Assembly (NCBI RefSeq): GCF_002607855.1
Contig: NZ_AWQQ01000042.1
Span: 73,677 to 137,676 of the forward strand
Length of the DNA: 64,000 nucleotides
Direction: 5' to 3'
Source of the DNA: Desulforamulus profundi
GTDB taxonomy: Bacteria; Bacillota_B; Desulfotomaculia; Desulfotomaculales; Desulfotomaculaceae
The notes beneath the pieces were generated by a model. That model did no database searches. It was not told the DNA's origin and worked only from the letters and a program-made list of their open reading frames with translations. Each line of letters opens with the position of its first letter. Within the stretch, counting starts at the first letter, position 1. Both the position numbers and the translations under genes were made by a program. Positions 36,976-46,188 of this stretch are shown here, in pieces.

Positions 36976-37014
36976 TTAACGTTATTTTAACATTACAGCA
37001 ATAAACGTATAACA
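36976..37014 (+). promoter_or_regulatory. candidate PhoP box before pstB
   Basis: TTAACG (36976), TTAACA (36987) and ATAACA (37009) fall on an 11-bp period; the repeat at 36998 is poor. PhoP of Bacillus binds TT(A/T/C)A(C/T)A repeats with 5-bp gaps, that is, an 11-bp period. It lies between phoR and pstB. Confidence 0.5.
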
Positions 37015-37033
37015 TGAGATTGTTACACTTTGA

Positions 37034-37109
37034 GGAGTGCGAAGTGAGAGGTGAGAAGTGAGATTGAACATTTTTCTCACCTTTAACCTTTCCCTTCTCA
37101 TTTCTCAGA
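37034..37109. repeat. agaagtgaga-type dispersed repeat, inverted pair
   Basis: gaagtgagaggtgagaagtg (37034-37066 region) is followed by inverted copies, ttctcacctt and cccttctcatttctcag (37073-37109). The two arms could fold into a long imperfect hairpin in the pstB leader, ending just before its ribosome binding site. Confidence 0.7.
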
Positions 37110-37123
37110 CAGGAGGTAACGCT

Positions 37124-37877
37124 GTGGCGTACAAGATAACAGTCAGAGATTTAAACTTGTTTTACCGTGACCTGCAGGCCCTGACAAATATCAACCTTGA
37201 TATAGAGGAGAAAAAAGTAACAGCCTGATCGGTCCCTCGGGGTGCGGCAAGTCCACCTTCTTACGGACGTTAAACCGTATGAACGATTTGATTGAAGGGG
37301 TTCGGGTGGAGGGCCAGGTCCTACTGGACGGGCAGGACCTCTATGGACCCGAGGTGGACGTGGTGGCGCTACGCAAGAGGTCGGTATGGTATTCCAGAGG
37401 CCAAACCCTTTCCCTATGACGGTTTATGACAATGTCGCCTATGGACCCAGGATTCACGGACAAAAAGACCGGCGGGTTTTGGACGAAATTGTGGAAAACA
37501 GCCTCAAGTCGGCGGCCCTTTGGGACGAGGTAAAGGACAGGCTGCATAAAACCGCCCTGGGACTGTCCGGCGGTCAGCAGCAGCGTCTTTGTATTGCCAG
37601 GCTTTTGGCGGTGGAACCGGAAGTACTGCTGATGGACGAACCCACCTCTGCCCTTGACCCCATTTCCACCCTCAAGGTGGAGGAATTAATCCGGGAGTTA
37701 AAGAATAATTATACCATTGTCATCGTAACCCACAACATGCAACAAGCGGCCCGGGTCTCTGACAGCACCGCCTTCTTCCTGAACGGGGAGCTCATTGAAT
37801 TTGGCAATACCGAACTGATCTTTACCAGTCCCAGAGACAAGCGGACGGAGGACTACATTACCGGTCGTTTCGGATAA
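37124..37877 (+). CDS. pstB: phosphate ABC transporter ATP-binding protein (two frame breaks)
   Basis: GTG 37124 after AGGAGG. Walker [10 protein letters not shown] (about residues 38-46), [21 protein letters not shown] with the PstB-specific Q-loop region, signature [15 protein letters not shown] and Walker [13 protein letters not shown]. Single bases are missing at C-run 37224-37225 (VTALIGPSG) and G-run 37379-37380 ([11 protein letters not shown]). Joined length is 251 residues, normal. pstS, pstC and pstA are not adjacent, so this ATPase must pair with subunits encoded elsewhere, or act in signalling with PhoR/PhoU. Confidence 0.9.
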
Positions 37878-37907
37878 AATTTTTAAAATATGATATAAGG
37901 GGGTACG

Positions 37908-38570
37908 TTGGTTTTGGCCACCCGTCAATCCTTTGATAAAGCCTTGGCAGAACTGCAGCAGGATGTCCTGCGTATGGCCAGTGTAGTGGAGAAATCCATC
38001 TACAACGCAGTTAAATCGTTAGCAACCCAGGATCCCATTCTGGCCGGAGAAGTCATCGAAGGCGATGACATTGTTGATGAACAACGCCATCAAATTGAAG
38101 ACAAAATTATTAAGATTATCGCCACCCAGCAGCCCATGGCGAAGGACCTGCGCATTCTCATTACGGGCATTCGCATTGTCATGAGTTTGGAGCGGATGGC
38201 GGACCATTCGGTGGATATTGCCAGGGTCACCATGTGCCTGGCGGACCAAAAACTGATCAAACCGCTGGTTGGCATCACCGCCATGGCCAAACTGGCCCAG
38301 CAAATGGTCAAGGACGGCCTGGATGCCTACGTTCACAACGACCCGGAAAAGGCCAGGGAGATGTGTGAAGCCGACGACGAAGTGGATCACATCTACCACC
38401 AGACCTTTAAACACCTGGTGGCCCACATGAAGCGGGATCCGGAAACCATCGGGCAGGCAACCTACCTGCTGTTTGTGGCCAGGTTCCTGGAACGTATCGC
38501 CGACCATGCCACCAACATTGGTGAGGCTGTGGTCTACCAGGCCACCGGGGAACGGAAAGAATTAAATTAA
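37908..38570 (+). CDS. phoU: phosphate signalling protein PhoU
   Basis: 220 residues of two three-helix bundles: QQDVLRMASVVEKSIYNAVK, IEGDDIVDEQRHQIEDKII, LRILITGIRIVMSLERMADH and the second repeat ending RFLERIADHATNIGEAVVY. The E.MADH and E.IADHATN motifs bind metal clusters. PhoU links PstB state to PhoR autokinase activity. TTG 37908 behind GGGGGTA. A terminator follows. Confidence 0.94.
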   Translation: MVLATRQSFDKALAELQQDVLRMASVVEKSIYNAVKSLATQDPILAGEVIEGDDIVDEQRHQIEDKIIKIIATQQPMAKDLRILITGIRIVMSLERMADHSVDIARVTMCLADQKLIKPLVGITAMAKLAQQMVKDGLDAYVHNDPEKAREMCEADDEVDHIYHQTFKHLVAHMKRDPETIGQATYLLFVARFLERIADHATNIGEAVVYQATGERKELN

Positions 38571-38576
38571 AAAAAG

Positions 38577-38603
38577 AAAAAACGCCCAAAAGGGCGTTTT
38601 TTT
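38577..38603 (+). terminator. terminator after phoU
   Basis: AAAAAACGCCC and GGGCGTTTTTT around an aaaa loop; strong and symmetric. Confidence 0.9.
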
Positions 38604-38667
38604 ACGAAGGAATTTATTGATTAACTGTCGAAAATCTCTTACTGGAAGAACAAGGCAGGTGGTGGTC

Positions 38668-39654
38668 GTGACGGAAGAGACAGGCATCAAACAAAGGCCG
38701 GGACGCCACAGAAAGATACGGGTATTAAACAAAAGTCGCCTCTTCTTTTTTATGTTTTTTTGTCTTGTTTTTTTTACCTTTTCCTGGTTTTTGGCCGGCG
38801 GGGTAAAAACCTTTATATTAAAACAATTTGTCAAGATCGAAGCACTTCAGCCGGGGGTTGCCGCACAGGATTTTGCAGGCCAGGGCATCCTCATTAAACA
38901 GGAATACCTGGTCAACGCTCCGGTGAAGGGCGTCATGAAATTTTCGGTTCCCGAAGGCGAACGGGTAAAGACCGGCACCACCTTCGGCATTCTCTCCGCT
39001 TCCAGCATGGAATCTGTCTCCGGGGTCAAGCAATATGCGGTGAAAGCCCCTGTGAGCGGGGTGGTGTGCAATCATATGGATGGCTTGGAAACGATTCTGG
39101 TTCCCGGTAATCTGGATGTTGTGGAAATATCTGCTTTGGATAAAATAGAAAATAGCAGTCCTCCCGTGCAAACCGGTTTGGTTGAGAGCGGGCAGCCTGT
39201 GGCCAAGATTATTGATAACCTGGCCCCGGTATACATTTACAGCCTGTTCAAAGAGGAAGAAATCAAACAGATCCAACTGTATAAGAAGTCCGGCATTACG
39301 ATAAAATGGAAGAATGAGGCTATTGAAGCCAGGATCGATAAGGTCTTTACGGGAAAACAGCCGGCCATCCTGTTCATGGTAAAAAACTATCCGGATGAAC
39401 TTCTTCATCACCGAAAAATAAATTTTCATCTAACCACCGCCATGCTGGAAGGCATTCTGGTGGAAGAAAAATCCCTGGTGCAAAGGGATGACCAGGATGG
39501 TTTATACCTGGTGTGGAAAGGGTTGGTGCGCTGGGTTCCGGTGGAAATTGCCGGGCGTCTGGGAGAGCAGGTAGCCATCCAGGGAAAAGACATCCAACCG
39601 GGCATACTGTATGTGGTCAATCCCACCTTTGCCCGGGAAGGGGACAAGCTGTAA
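38668..39654 (+). CDS. HlyD-like membrane-anchored protein upstream of ylmE
   Basis: About 328 residues from GTG 38668 after GGCAGGTGG. A basic N-terminus (KQRPGRHRKIR) precedes one membrane helix (about 26-47), then two lipoyl/barrel-sandwich half motifs (YLVNAPVKGVMKFSVPEGER and AVKAPVSGVVCNHMDG) and a beta-barrel region ending VNPTFAREGDKL. This is the adaptor (HlyD/RND periplasmic subunit) fold, but no exporter is nearby. HlyD-like genes next to ylmE-sepF recur in Clostridia by my recollection, hinting at an envelope or division role. Confidence 0.7.
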   Translation: MTEETGIKQRPGRHRKIRVLNKSRLFFFMFFCLVFFTFSWFLAGGVKTFILKQFVKIEALQPGVAAQDFAGQGILIKQEYLVNAPVKGVMKFSVPEGERVKTGTTFGILSASSMESVSGVKQYAVKAPVSGVVCNHMDGLETILVPGNLDVVEISALDKIENSSPPVQTGLVESGQPVAKIIDNLAPVYIYSLFKEEEIKQIQLYKKSGITIKWKNEAIEARIDKVFTGKQPAILFMVKNYPDELLHHRKINFHLTTAMLEGILVEEKSLVQRDDQDGLYLVWKGLVRWVPVEIAGRLGEQVAIQGKDIQPGILYVVNPTFAREGDKL

Positions 39655-39671
39655 ATAAGGCGGGGAAAACC

Positions 39672-40347
39672 TTGAGTGTTGTTGACAACCTTGCATTAAT
39701 TCAAAAGCAAATTGCCCAATGTGCCTTAAAGGCTGGCAGAAACCCTGCCTCCGTTACACTCATAGCGGTGACCAAAAACGTGTCCGCCGCCAGGGCGGGG
39801 GAATGTGTGGCCGCCGGTGTGGCAGACCTGGGGGAAAACCGGGTACAGGAGCTTCGCGATAAATATCCGGCAGTGGCAGGGGCCCGCTGGCACCTGATCG
39901 GGCACCTGCAGAGCAATAAGGTTAAATATATCATCGGCAAGGTGGCCCTGCTGCACTCCTTGGACCGCTGGTCGCTGGCACTGGAAATCAGCCGCAGGTC
40001 CCAGGAGGCCGGATTGGTCACACCGGTGCTGGTTCAGGTCAATGTGGCCGGGGAGGAAAGCAAGTTTGGCCTGCCGGTGGACGAGGTGACCGACTTTGTT
40101 AGCGAAGCGGCCGGTCTGCCGGGCATTTCCACCCAAGCTGATGACCATTGCGCCCTTTGTGGAGGACCCCGAGGAGGTCAGGCCGGTATTCCGAAGACTC
40201 AAGCAAATGGCGGACCGGTTAAGAGAAATTCCAGGTGCCACGATGGAACAGCTGTCGATGGGCATGACCAACGATTTTCAAGTTGCCGTTGAGGAAGGTT
40301 CCACGATGGTACGAATTGGTACGGCAATCTTTGGCAGCCGGTATTAA
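39672..40347 (+). CDS. ylmE: PLP homeostasis protein YggS/YlmE (one frame break)
   Basis: Pyridoxal-phosphate-binding barrel protein. TTG 39672 after GGCGGGG. Motifs: VTLIAVTKNVSA (the PLP Lys), LGENRVQELRDKYP, WHLIGHLQSNKVK, HSLDRWSLALEI, then after the break LMTIAPFVEDPEEVRP and LSMGMTNDFQVAVEEGSTMV, RIGTAIFG. The frame change near 40128-40135 needs two added bases or one removed base. About 225 residues. It starts the conserved ylmE-sepF-ylmG-ylmH-divIVA series. Confidence 0.9.
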
Positions 40348-40361
40348 AAGGAGGGATCCGT

Positions 40362-40799
40362 ATGGCCATAGGGATGTTCGATAAAATACTTGGTTTTATC
40401 GGTTTTGAAGAGGTGGAAGAACAGGTGAAGGAAGAACCCGCTGAGAAAACCGAAGCCCTGCAGCAGGTAAAAAGAAAAAATGCGCCGGTGGTAAGTCTGC
40501 ATACCGGACGCCAGCTGCGGGTGGTGGTTTGTGAACCGGCGTCCTTTGACGAAGCCCAGAACATCGCCGATAACCTGAAAAACCGGCGAGCCGTTGTGGT
40601 CAACCTGGAAAAAGCCGGAGCTGAACAGGCCCGGCGCATCGTGGATTTTATCAGCGGTACCACCTTTGCTTTAAGCGGCGACATGCAAAAGGTGGGGCAG
40701 AATATTTTTCTCTTTGTGCCAAACAACATCGACATAGCCAATGAGGCAACGAGAGAAACTAAGGATAAAAGTATTTTTTCCTGGGCCAGATCGCAGTAA
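40362..40799 (+). CDS. sepF: cell division protein SepF
   Basis: 145 residues, ATG 40362 after AAAAGGAGGG. An N-terminal amphipathic membrane-binding helix (AIGMFDKILGFIGFEEVE), an acidic linker, then the SepF domain (about 55-140; VVVCEPASFDEAQNIADNLK, RRAVVVNLEKAG, RIVDFISGTTFALSGDMQKV). SepF binds the FtsZ tail and can substitute for FtsA. That matters because FtsA in this window looks shortened. Confidence 0.96.
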   Translation: MAIGMFDKILGFIGFEEVEEQVKEEPAEKTEALQQVKRKNAPVVSLHTGRQLRVVVCEPASFDEAQNIADNLKNRRAVVVNLEKAGAEQARRIVDFISGTTFALSGDMQKVGQNIFLFVPNNIDIANEATRETKDKSIFSWARSQ

Positions 40800-40825
40800 G
40801 AAGTATATAAATGACGGGGTGAAGC

Positions 40826-41080
40826 ATGAATAACGTAGTCGCTTTTCTTAATGTGGCCTTTTGGGTTTATGAAATGATGCTGCTGGCCAGGATTTTGATG
40901 TCCTGGTTTCCGCACAATCCTTACAATCCCATTGCTCGCTTTCTTTACGAGACAACCGATCCCTATTTGAACATTTTCAGGCGGTTTATTCCGCCCCTCG
41001 GCATGATTGATATCTCGCCCATCGTTGCATTTCTGGTACTGCGCATGATTCAGCAATTTGTATTTAGTTTGGTGAGATAA
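40826..41080 (+). CDS. ylmG: YggT family membrane protein
   Basis: 84 residues with two membrane segments (about 6-26 and 62-80) and the family loop LARILMSWFPHNPYNPIARF, LYETTDPYLNIFRRFIPPLG. YlmG/YggT proteins are conserved beside sepF and are linked to membrane or septum organisation. ylmH starts at the next base after the stop, so the two are coupled. Confidence 0.93.
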   Translation: MNNVVAFLNVAFWVYEMMLLARILMSWFPHNPYNPIARFLYETTDPYLNIFRRFIPPLGMIDISPIVAFLVLRMIQQFVFSLVR

Positions 41081-41872
41081 ATGAGGCTGGACAGGCATGC
41101 TTTGATTGGTCACCTGAGGGATCAGGAGGAAAAAGCGGTCCTGGCGAAAATACTGGATAACGTTGAGAACGTCCTGAAAAATCACCGGCCGCTGCTCACA
41201 AATTTTTACGACCCGTACCATACGGGTCTCATCATTTCTATGTTGGAACGAATACCGGAGCTTGATTTTGCCACCAGCGGCGGCTATACCATGGCAGAAA
41301 GGGTTCGCACGGCCATTTTTCCCGATTACCTGGAGGAGGATGCCGTTGATTATGAAATGGTGCTGCTGGCGGTAGAAGGGAATTTTAAAATGGTTAAGGT
41401 GACTCACCGGGACTTTTTGGGCTCCCTGCTGGGGTTGGGAATCAAGCGGGAAATGGTGGGTGATTTGATAGTCACTGACACCGGCTGCCAGGTTGTGGCG
41501 GTCAAAGAGGTGGCGCCCTACCTGATGGCCAATTTAACCAAAGTGCACCGGGTCCGGGTGGATGTCCGGGAAATCAGGCCGGAAGAGCTGGTGTTGCCGG
41601 AAGTCAAGGTAAAAGAGATCAGCACCACTGTCGCTTCTCTGAGGCTGGATGCGGTGGCGGCCGCCGGCTTTGGCACCTCAAGGAGCCGCATTGCCAGGGA
41701 AATTTTAGCCGAGAAATTAAATTTAAACTGGCACACCTGTTCAAACCTCTCCGCCCCGGTGCAGCCGGGGGATATACTTTCCCTGCGGGGCCGGGGCCGG
41801 GTTGAGGTGGCGGAGGTTAAAGGAAGCACAAAAAGCGGCCGAATAGGTATCGTAGTAAGGCGTTTCTTGTAG
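41081..41872 (+). CDS. ylmH: S4-domain RNA-binding protein YlmH
   Basis: 263 residues. The N-terminal two-thirds is the YlmH domain (FYDPYHTGLIISML, YTMAERVRTAIFPDY, HRDFLGSLLGLGIKREMVGD). The C-terminal S4 domain (about 185-260) reads RLDAVAAAGFGTSRSRIARE, QPGDILSLRGRGR. YlmH binds RNA and has been linked to ribosome rescue in Bacillus. The intact gene starts with ATG directly after ylmG. Confidence 0.93.
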   Translation: MRLDRHALIGHLRDQEEKAVLAKILDNVENVLKNHRPLLTNFYDPYHTGLIISMLERIPELDFATSGGYTMAERVRTAIFPDYLEEDAVDYEMVLLAVEGNFKMVKVTHRDFLGSLLGLGIKREMVGDLIVTDTGCQVVAVKEVAPYLMANLTKVHRVRVDVREIRPEELVLPEVKVKEISTTVASLRLDAVAAAGFGTSRSRIAREILAEKLNLNWHTCSNLSAPVQPGDILSLRGRGRVEVAEVKGSTKSGRIGIVVRRFL

Positions 41873-41915
41873 CGGGTACCGTTATCATTTAAAGCAGCAT
41901 ACGGGGGTGTATCCT

Positions 41916-42451
41916 ATGTCAGTACTGACGCCGATGGAGATTCAGAGCAAGGAGTTTGCCAAAACCTGCGGGGATACGATGTGAAGCAGGTAGACACCTG
42001 GATTCAAAAAGTGAAGGAACATTATGAAAAACTCTATGTGGAAAACCATGAATTAAGGGAGAAGTTGGCTCGTACTGAAGAAAGTGTGGTCCATTACCGG
42101 GACCTGGAAGATGCCCTGCAGCGCACGCTGGTGATGGCCCAGAAGAGTGCCGAAGATATGCGCGGCAATGCCGAGCGGGAATCCAAGATTATGCTGGAGC
42201 AGGCGGAACTGGCTGCCAGAACCGTTAAACAGAAGGCTGAGGAGGAGTCCGAAAGGATGCTCAGCGAGGCCGCCCGGAAGGCGGAAGAAATGATTCAACT
42301 GGCCGACGAAAGGGTAGGCGCTATCCTGGAGGAGTACCGCCGGCTGGAGAAGCAGGCCAATGTGTTCAAGATAAAATTCAAGGCCCTGCTGGAAGCGCAA
42401 CTGGCCATGGTCGAGGGTAAGCTGGAAGCCGCTGAAGAGGAAAGCGCGTAG
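41916..42451 (+). CDS. divIVA: DivIVA-type cell division/polarity protein (one frame break)
   Basis: Curvature-sensing coiled-coil protein. ATG 41916 after GGGGG. The N-terminus SVLTPMEIQSKEFAKT is followed, after restoring one C at 41965-41966, by LRGYDVKQVDTWIQKVKEHY, the lipid-binding domain. A long coiled coil (about 45-165) has Ala/Glu/Arg heptads such as ERMLSEAARKAEEMIQLADE. Joined length is 178 residues. Without the restored base the product would stop after about 22 residues. Confidence 0.92.
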
Positions 42452-42483
42452 GCTTTGTAGTTAGCCTTACGAGTATTTCTTAG

Positions 42484-42524
42484 GGGTCTTGTTGTTAATC
42501 ACGATTCCGCTAGCAACAGGACCC
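42484..42524 (+). other. stable hairpin of unknown kind between divIVA and yggU
   Basis: GGGTCTTGTTG (42484-42494) pairs with CAACAGGACCC (42514-42524), 11 bp with one G-U, around a 19-nt loop. No T-run follows, so it is not a simple terminator. The surrounding 42470-42590 is unexplained and may be a small mobile-element end. Confidence 0.5.
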
Positions 42525-42596
42525 GATAGAAATGCCCGTGAGTCTAACAACTGGACTAAAAAGGATGACCCATAAGACGAAAAGAGTGATACGATT

Positions 42597-42884
42597 TTGC
42601 TGGTAATAAAACAGGACGGAACAGGTGTTGTGATCAAGGTGCGGGTTCAGCCCAGGGCTTCCCATAACAGCCTGGCCGGAGAGATGGAAGGAGCCCTCAA
42701 GGTTCGTTTAACCGCCCCGCCGGTGGACGGCGCCGCCAACGAGGCCTGCTGCAAATTTTTTGCCCAACTGTTTGGAGTTGCCAAAACCGACGTGGAGATT
42801 ATGTCGGGTCACAGCGGACGCAACAAGCTGATTCGCATCAAAGGGATCAACGAATCCCAGGCCCGTACAGTCCTTGGTATCTAA
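42597..42884 (+). CDS. yggU: DUF167 / YggU family protein
   Basis: 95 residues, TTG 42597. Family motifs: VIKVRVQPRASHNSLAGEME, LKVRLTAPPVDGAANEACCK and IMSGHSGRNKLIRIKGI. YggU is a small conserved protein of unknown function, very often found after divIVA or ylmG and before ileS in Firmicutes, as here. Confidence 0.92.
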   Translation: MLVIKQDGTGVVIKVRVQPRASHNSLAGEMEGALKVRLTAPPVDGAANEACCKFFAQLFGVAKTDVEIMSGHSGRNKLIRIKGINESQARTVLGI

Positions 42885-42952
42885 ATTCAAGTCAAGAACC
42901 GTCCCCACTTGAATTCGGTTTGGCAGATATTGGAGGAAGGGGTCTGACCCCC
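42885..42952 (+). repeat. REP-like palindromes before the ileS promoter
   Basis: Includes aagaaccgtcccc (42894-42906) and the palindrome GGGGTCTGACCCC (42939-42951). Words of this type recur in many genomes as dispersed REP-like elements, often tied to Y1-type (RAYT) transposases. Confidence 0.45.
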
Positions 42953-42954
42953 TG

Positions 42955-42983
42955 TTGACCTGCGTGTCGTATTTGATTATAAT
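42955..42983 (+). promoter_or_regulatory. ileS promoter
   Basis: TTGACC (42955-42960), exactly 17-nt spacer, perfect TATAAT (42978-42983). Transcription would start near 42990 and lead into the T-box. Confidence 0.75.
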
Positions 42984-42994
42984 ATTGCTGTTAT

Positions 42995-43250
42995 TTAAAT
43001 ATTTCGTACGCCTGTGAACGGGAAAGTAAAATGATGGAGTCTGTACAGAGAGTCCGGGGCTGGTGGAATCCGGATCAGGACCATCCTTTGAACATCACCC
43101 GGGAGGTGCCTGCTGAAACCTGTTTTACCTGGGAGTAGGTCTGGCCGGTGCGCCGCCGTTAACGGTGTTCGGAGTGTTCAGGAAAAAATCCTGTTCATGA
43201 GGGTGGTACCGCGGGTAATATGCTCGTCCCTTTGGGGGCGGGTTTTTATT
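42995..43250 (+). promoter_or_regulatory. T-box leader of ileS
   Basis: The T-box sequence AGGGTGGTACCGCGG is at 43200-43214, followed by terminator CTCGTCCC ttt GGGGGCGGG and T-run (43223-43249). Stem I begins near GAGAGTCCGGGGCTGGTGG (43048 onward). An ATC in gaacATCaccc (43094-43096) is the likely specifier, which fits tRNA-Ile. Uncharged tRNA-Ile would stabilise the antiterminator and turn on ileS. Confidence 0.93.
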
Positions 43251-43289
43251 TTTACATTAAATAGCGAAAAAGGCAGGAGTGAAATTTCA

Positions 43290-46081
43290 GTGGACTACAG
43301 TAAAACCCTTAACTTGCCCCAAACGGAGTTTCCCATGCGGGGGAACTTGCCCCAGCGGGAACCGGAAATTCTGAAGTACTGGCAAGAGATTGACCTGTAC
43401 AACAAAGTTCAAGAGAAGAACCGGGGAAAGACCAAGTACATTCTGCACGACGGTCCTCCCTATGCCAACGGCCATATCCACCTGGGACACACCTTGAACA
43501 AGGTCTTGAAGGATATGGTGGTAAAATACCGCTCCATGGCCGGTTACGACGCTCCCTACGTCCCGGGCTGGGATACCCACGGTCTGCCCATTGAGCAGCA
43601 GGCCATCAAACAGCTGGGGCTTAACCGCCACCAGGTGAGTCCGGTGGAGTTCCGCGCCAAGTGCAAGGATTACGCCCTGGAATGGGCAAAAATTCAAAGC
43701 GAAGAGTTTCAACGCCTGGGCGTGCGGGGGGATTGGGAACGCCCCTATTATACCCTGCTGCCCCAGTACGAGGCTAAACAAATTCGTGTTTTCGGAGAAA
43801 TGGCCAAAAAAGGGTATATCTACAAGGGCCTCAAGCCCGTTTACTGGTGTGCCAGTTGCGAAACGGCACTGGCTGAAGCCGAAGTGGAATATGCCGATAA
43901 AACTTCTCCTTCTATTTACGTGAGATTCCCGGTGAAGGACGGCAAGGGGGTACTGCCGGAGGACGCTGCGGTGGTGATCTGGACCACCACTCCCTGGACC
44001 CTGCCGGCTAACGTGGCCATTGCCGTTCACCCGGAATTTAACTATGTACTGGCGCAGGTAAAAGGCAGGAAGGTCGTGGTGGCCAAAGAACTGCTGGAAA
44101 CCTTTAAGCAGGCGGTAGAAGCCGACACGGCAGAGATCCTGGCCGCTTACAAAGGTGAACAGCTGGAACGGGTGGTCTGCCGCCATCCCTTTGTAGACCG
44201 TGAGTCCCTTGTGATCCTGGGTGAGCACGTCACCCTGGAAGCCGGTACCGGGGCCGTGCACACCGCGCCGGGACATGGTGAGGAAGACTTCCTGGTGGGG
44301 AAACAATATGGCCTGCCGGTGCTGGCTCCCCTGGACAACCGGGGTAAATTCACCGCCGAAGGCGGTAAATTCCAGGGCCAGTTTATCCTGGATGCCAATA
44401 AAGCCATCGTTGAAGAGTTAAAAGAACAGGATGTATTAATGGGTCATGGTCAAATTAAACACCAGTATCCCCACTGCTGGCGCTGTAAACAGCCCGTTTT
44501 CTTCCGGGCAACCGAGCAGTGGTTTGCTTCGGTGGACGGTTTCCGCCAGGAGGCTTTAAAGGCCATCCGTGCGGTTAAGTGGGTGCCGGCCTGGGGCGAA
44601 GAGCGCATTTACAATATGGTGGAAGGCCGGGGTGACTGGTGCGTATCCCGCCAGCGGACCTGGGGCGTGCCCATCCCCATCCTCTATTGCAATGACTGCG
44701 GCAAAGAAATTATTACCGAAGAAACCATTGCCCATATTCAAAAACTGTTTAAGGAACATGGTTCAGACATCTGGTTTGCCAAAGAAGCCAGTGAACTGGC
44801 GCCTCCCGGTCTGACCTGCCACCACTGCGGCCAGGGGAAAGAATTCCGCAAAGAAACCGATACCATGGACGTATGGTTTGATTCCGGTTCCAGCCACCTG
44901 GCTGTGCTGGACCAGCCGGAGCTGTGGCCGGAACTGCAGTGGCCTGCTGACCTGTACTTGGAAGGCAGCGACCAGCACCGGGGCTGGTTTAACTCTTCCT
45001 TATCCACCTCGGTGGCCGTCACCGGCAAACCACCCTATAAAACGGTGTTAACTCACGGCTTTACGGTGGATGAGAAGGGGCGTAAAATGTCCAAATCCCT
45101 GGGTAATGTGGTGGATCCGTTAAAAATCTGCAGCCAAATGGGCGCCGATATTTTGCGTCTCTGGGTTTCCTCCGCCGACTACCGGGCAGATTTGGCGTTG
45201 TCCCAGAATATTTTAAAGCAGATGACCGAGTCCTACCGCAAGATTCGGAACACAGCCCGATTCCTGCTGAGCAACCTGTATGATTTTGACCCGGTAAAAG
45301 ATAAGGTGGCCTATGAAAAGCTCCCCGAACTGGACCGGGTGGCCATGATGGAACTTCATAAATTAATCAAGCAGGTTTTAACGGCCTATGAAAATTACGA
45401 GTTCCACGTGGTTTACCATGCGGTGCACAATTACTGCGTGGTAGACCTGAGCGCCTTCTACCTGGATATCATCAAAGATCGCCTGTACACTGCGCCGCCG
45501 GCCTCCCTGGAGCGCCGGGCCGCTCAAACGGTTCTCTTTGAAGTGCTGGATGCGCTGGTCCGCCTGCTGACACCGGTTTTGGCCTTTACCACCGAAGAAA
45601 TCTACAAGCACATGCCGGTGGCCGGCGAGCGCCTGGCCAGTGTGCAAATGTTGGATATGCCGGAAGTGAATATGGACTACCTGGATGTGGAACTGGAGAA
45701 AAAGTGGGATAAATTCCATGTCGTCCGCAAAGAGGTATTAAAGGCCCTGGAAGTGGCCCGCCAGAACAAGGTGATCGGCAATGCCTGGAGGCCAAAGCGG
45801 ACCTGTATGTGGCCGGAGAGGTTGAAGAGCTGTTAAAGCCCATGGCCGGCGACCTGTCCACCCTGTTCATTGTCTCCGGGGTAAACCTGCATCCCCTGTC
45901 TGAAGCGCCGGCGGAAGCGGCCAAAGCGGAGGACCTGGACCTGGCGGTGCTAGTAACTCCCGCTCAGGGAATCAAGTGCGAACGCTGCTGGATGTACCAT
46001 GAAGAAGTGGGTCATGACGCTGAACATGCCACCCTTTGCCCACGCTGTGCCGGCGTGGTAAAGGAACATCATAGCACCTAA
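43290..46081 (+). CDS. ileS: isoleucyl-tRNA synthetase (one frame break)
   Basis: Class I synthetase. GTG 43290 after AGGCAGGAG; upstream in-frame codons are T-box sequence. N-terminus [24 protein letters not shown] box [11 protein letters not shown] (about residue 60), editing-domain stretches ([14 protein letters not shown]), tRNA-contacting [10 protein letters not shown] and KMSKS box RKMSKSLGN (about 600). One C is missing at 45784-45785 ([16 protein letters not shown]). The C-terminal zinc site is CERCWMY..CPRC. About 930 residues, normal for the bacterial type 1 enzyme. Confidence 0.96.
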
Positions 46082-46088
46082 ATAAGAA

Positions 46089-46127
46089 AAAGAGAGTTGC
46101 CTTTTGAACGAGGCAACTCTCTCTTTC
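46089..46127 (+). terminator. terminator after ileS
   Basis: AGAGAGTTGCC (46091-46101) pairs perfectly with GGCAACTCTCT (46112-46122), then CTTT. Confidence 0.85.
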
Positions 46128-46188
46128 AATAGAGGTTACATTTTATGCCTATATGTAAACCTTACCACCGGTTATTCCTGATCCCGGA

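Noticed and set aside
43197..43289. N-terminal extension of IleRS
   Set aside because: The 31 codons are the T-box antiterminator and terminator read through in frame; GTG 43290 with its own ribosome binding site gives the family start.
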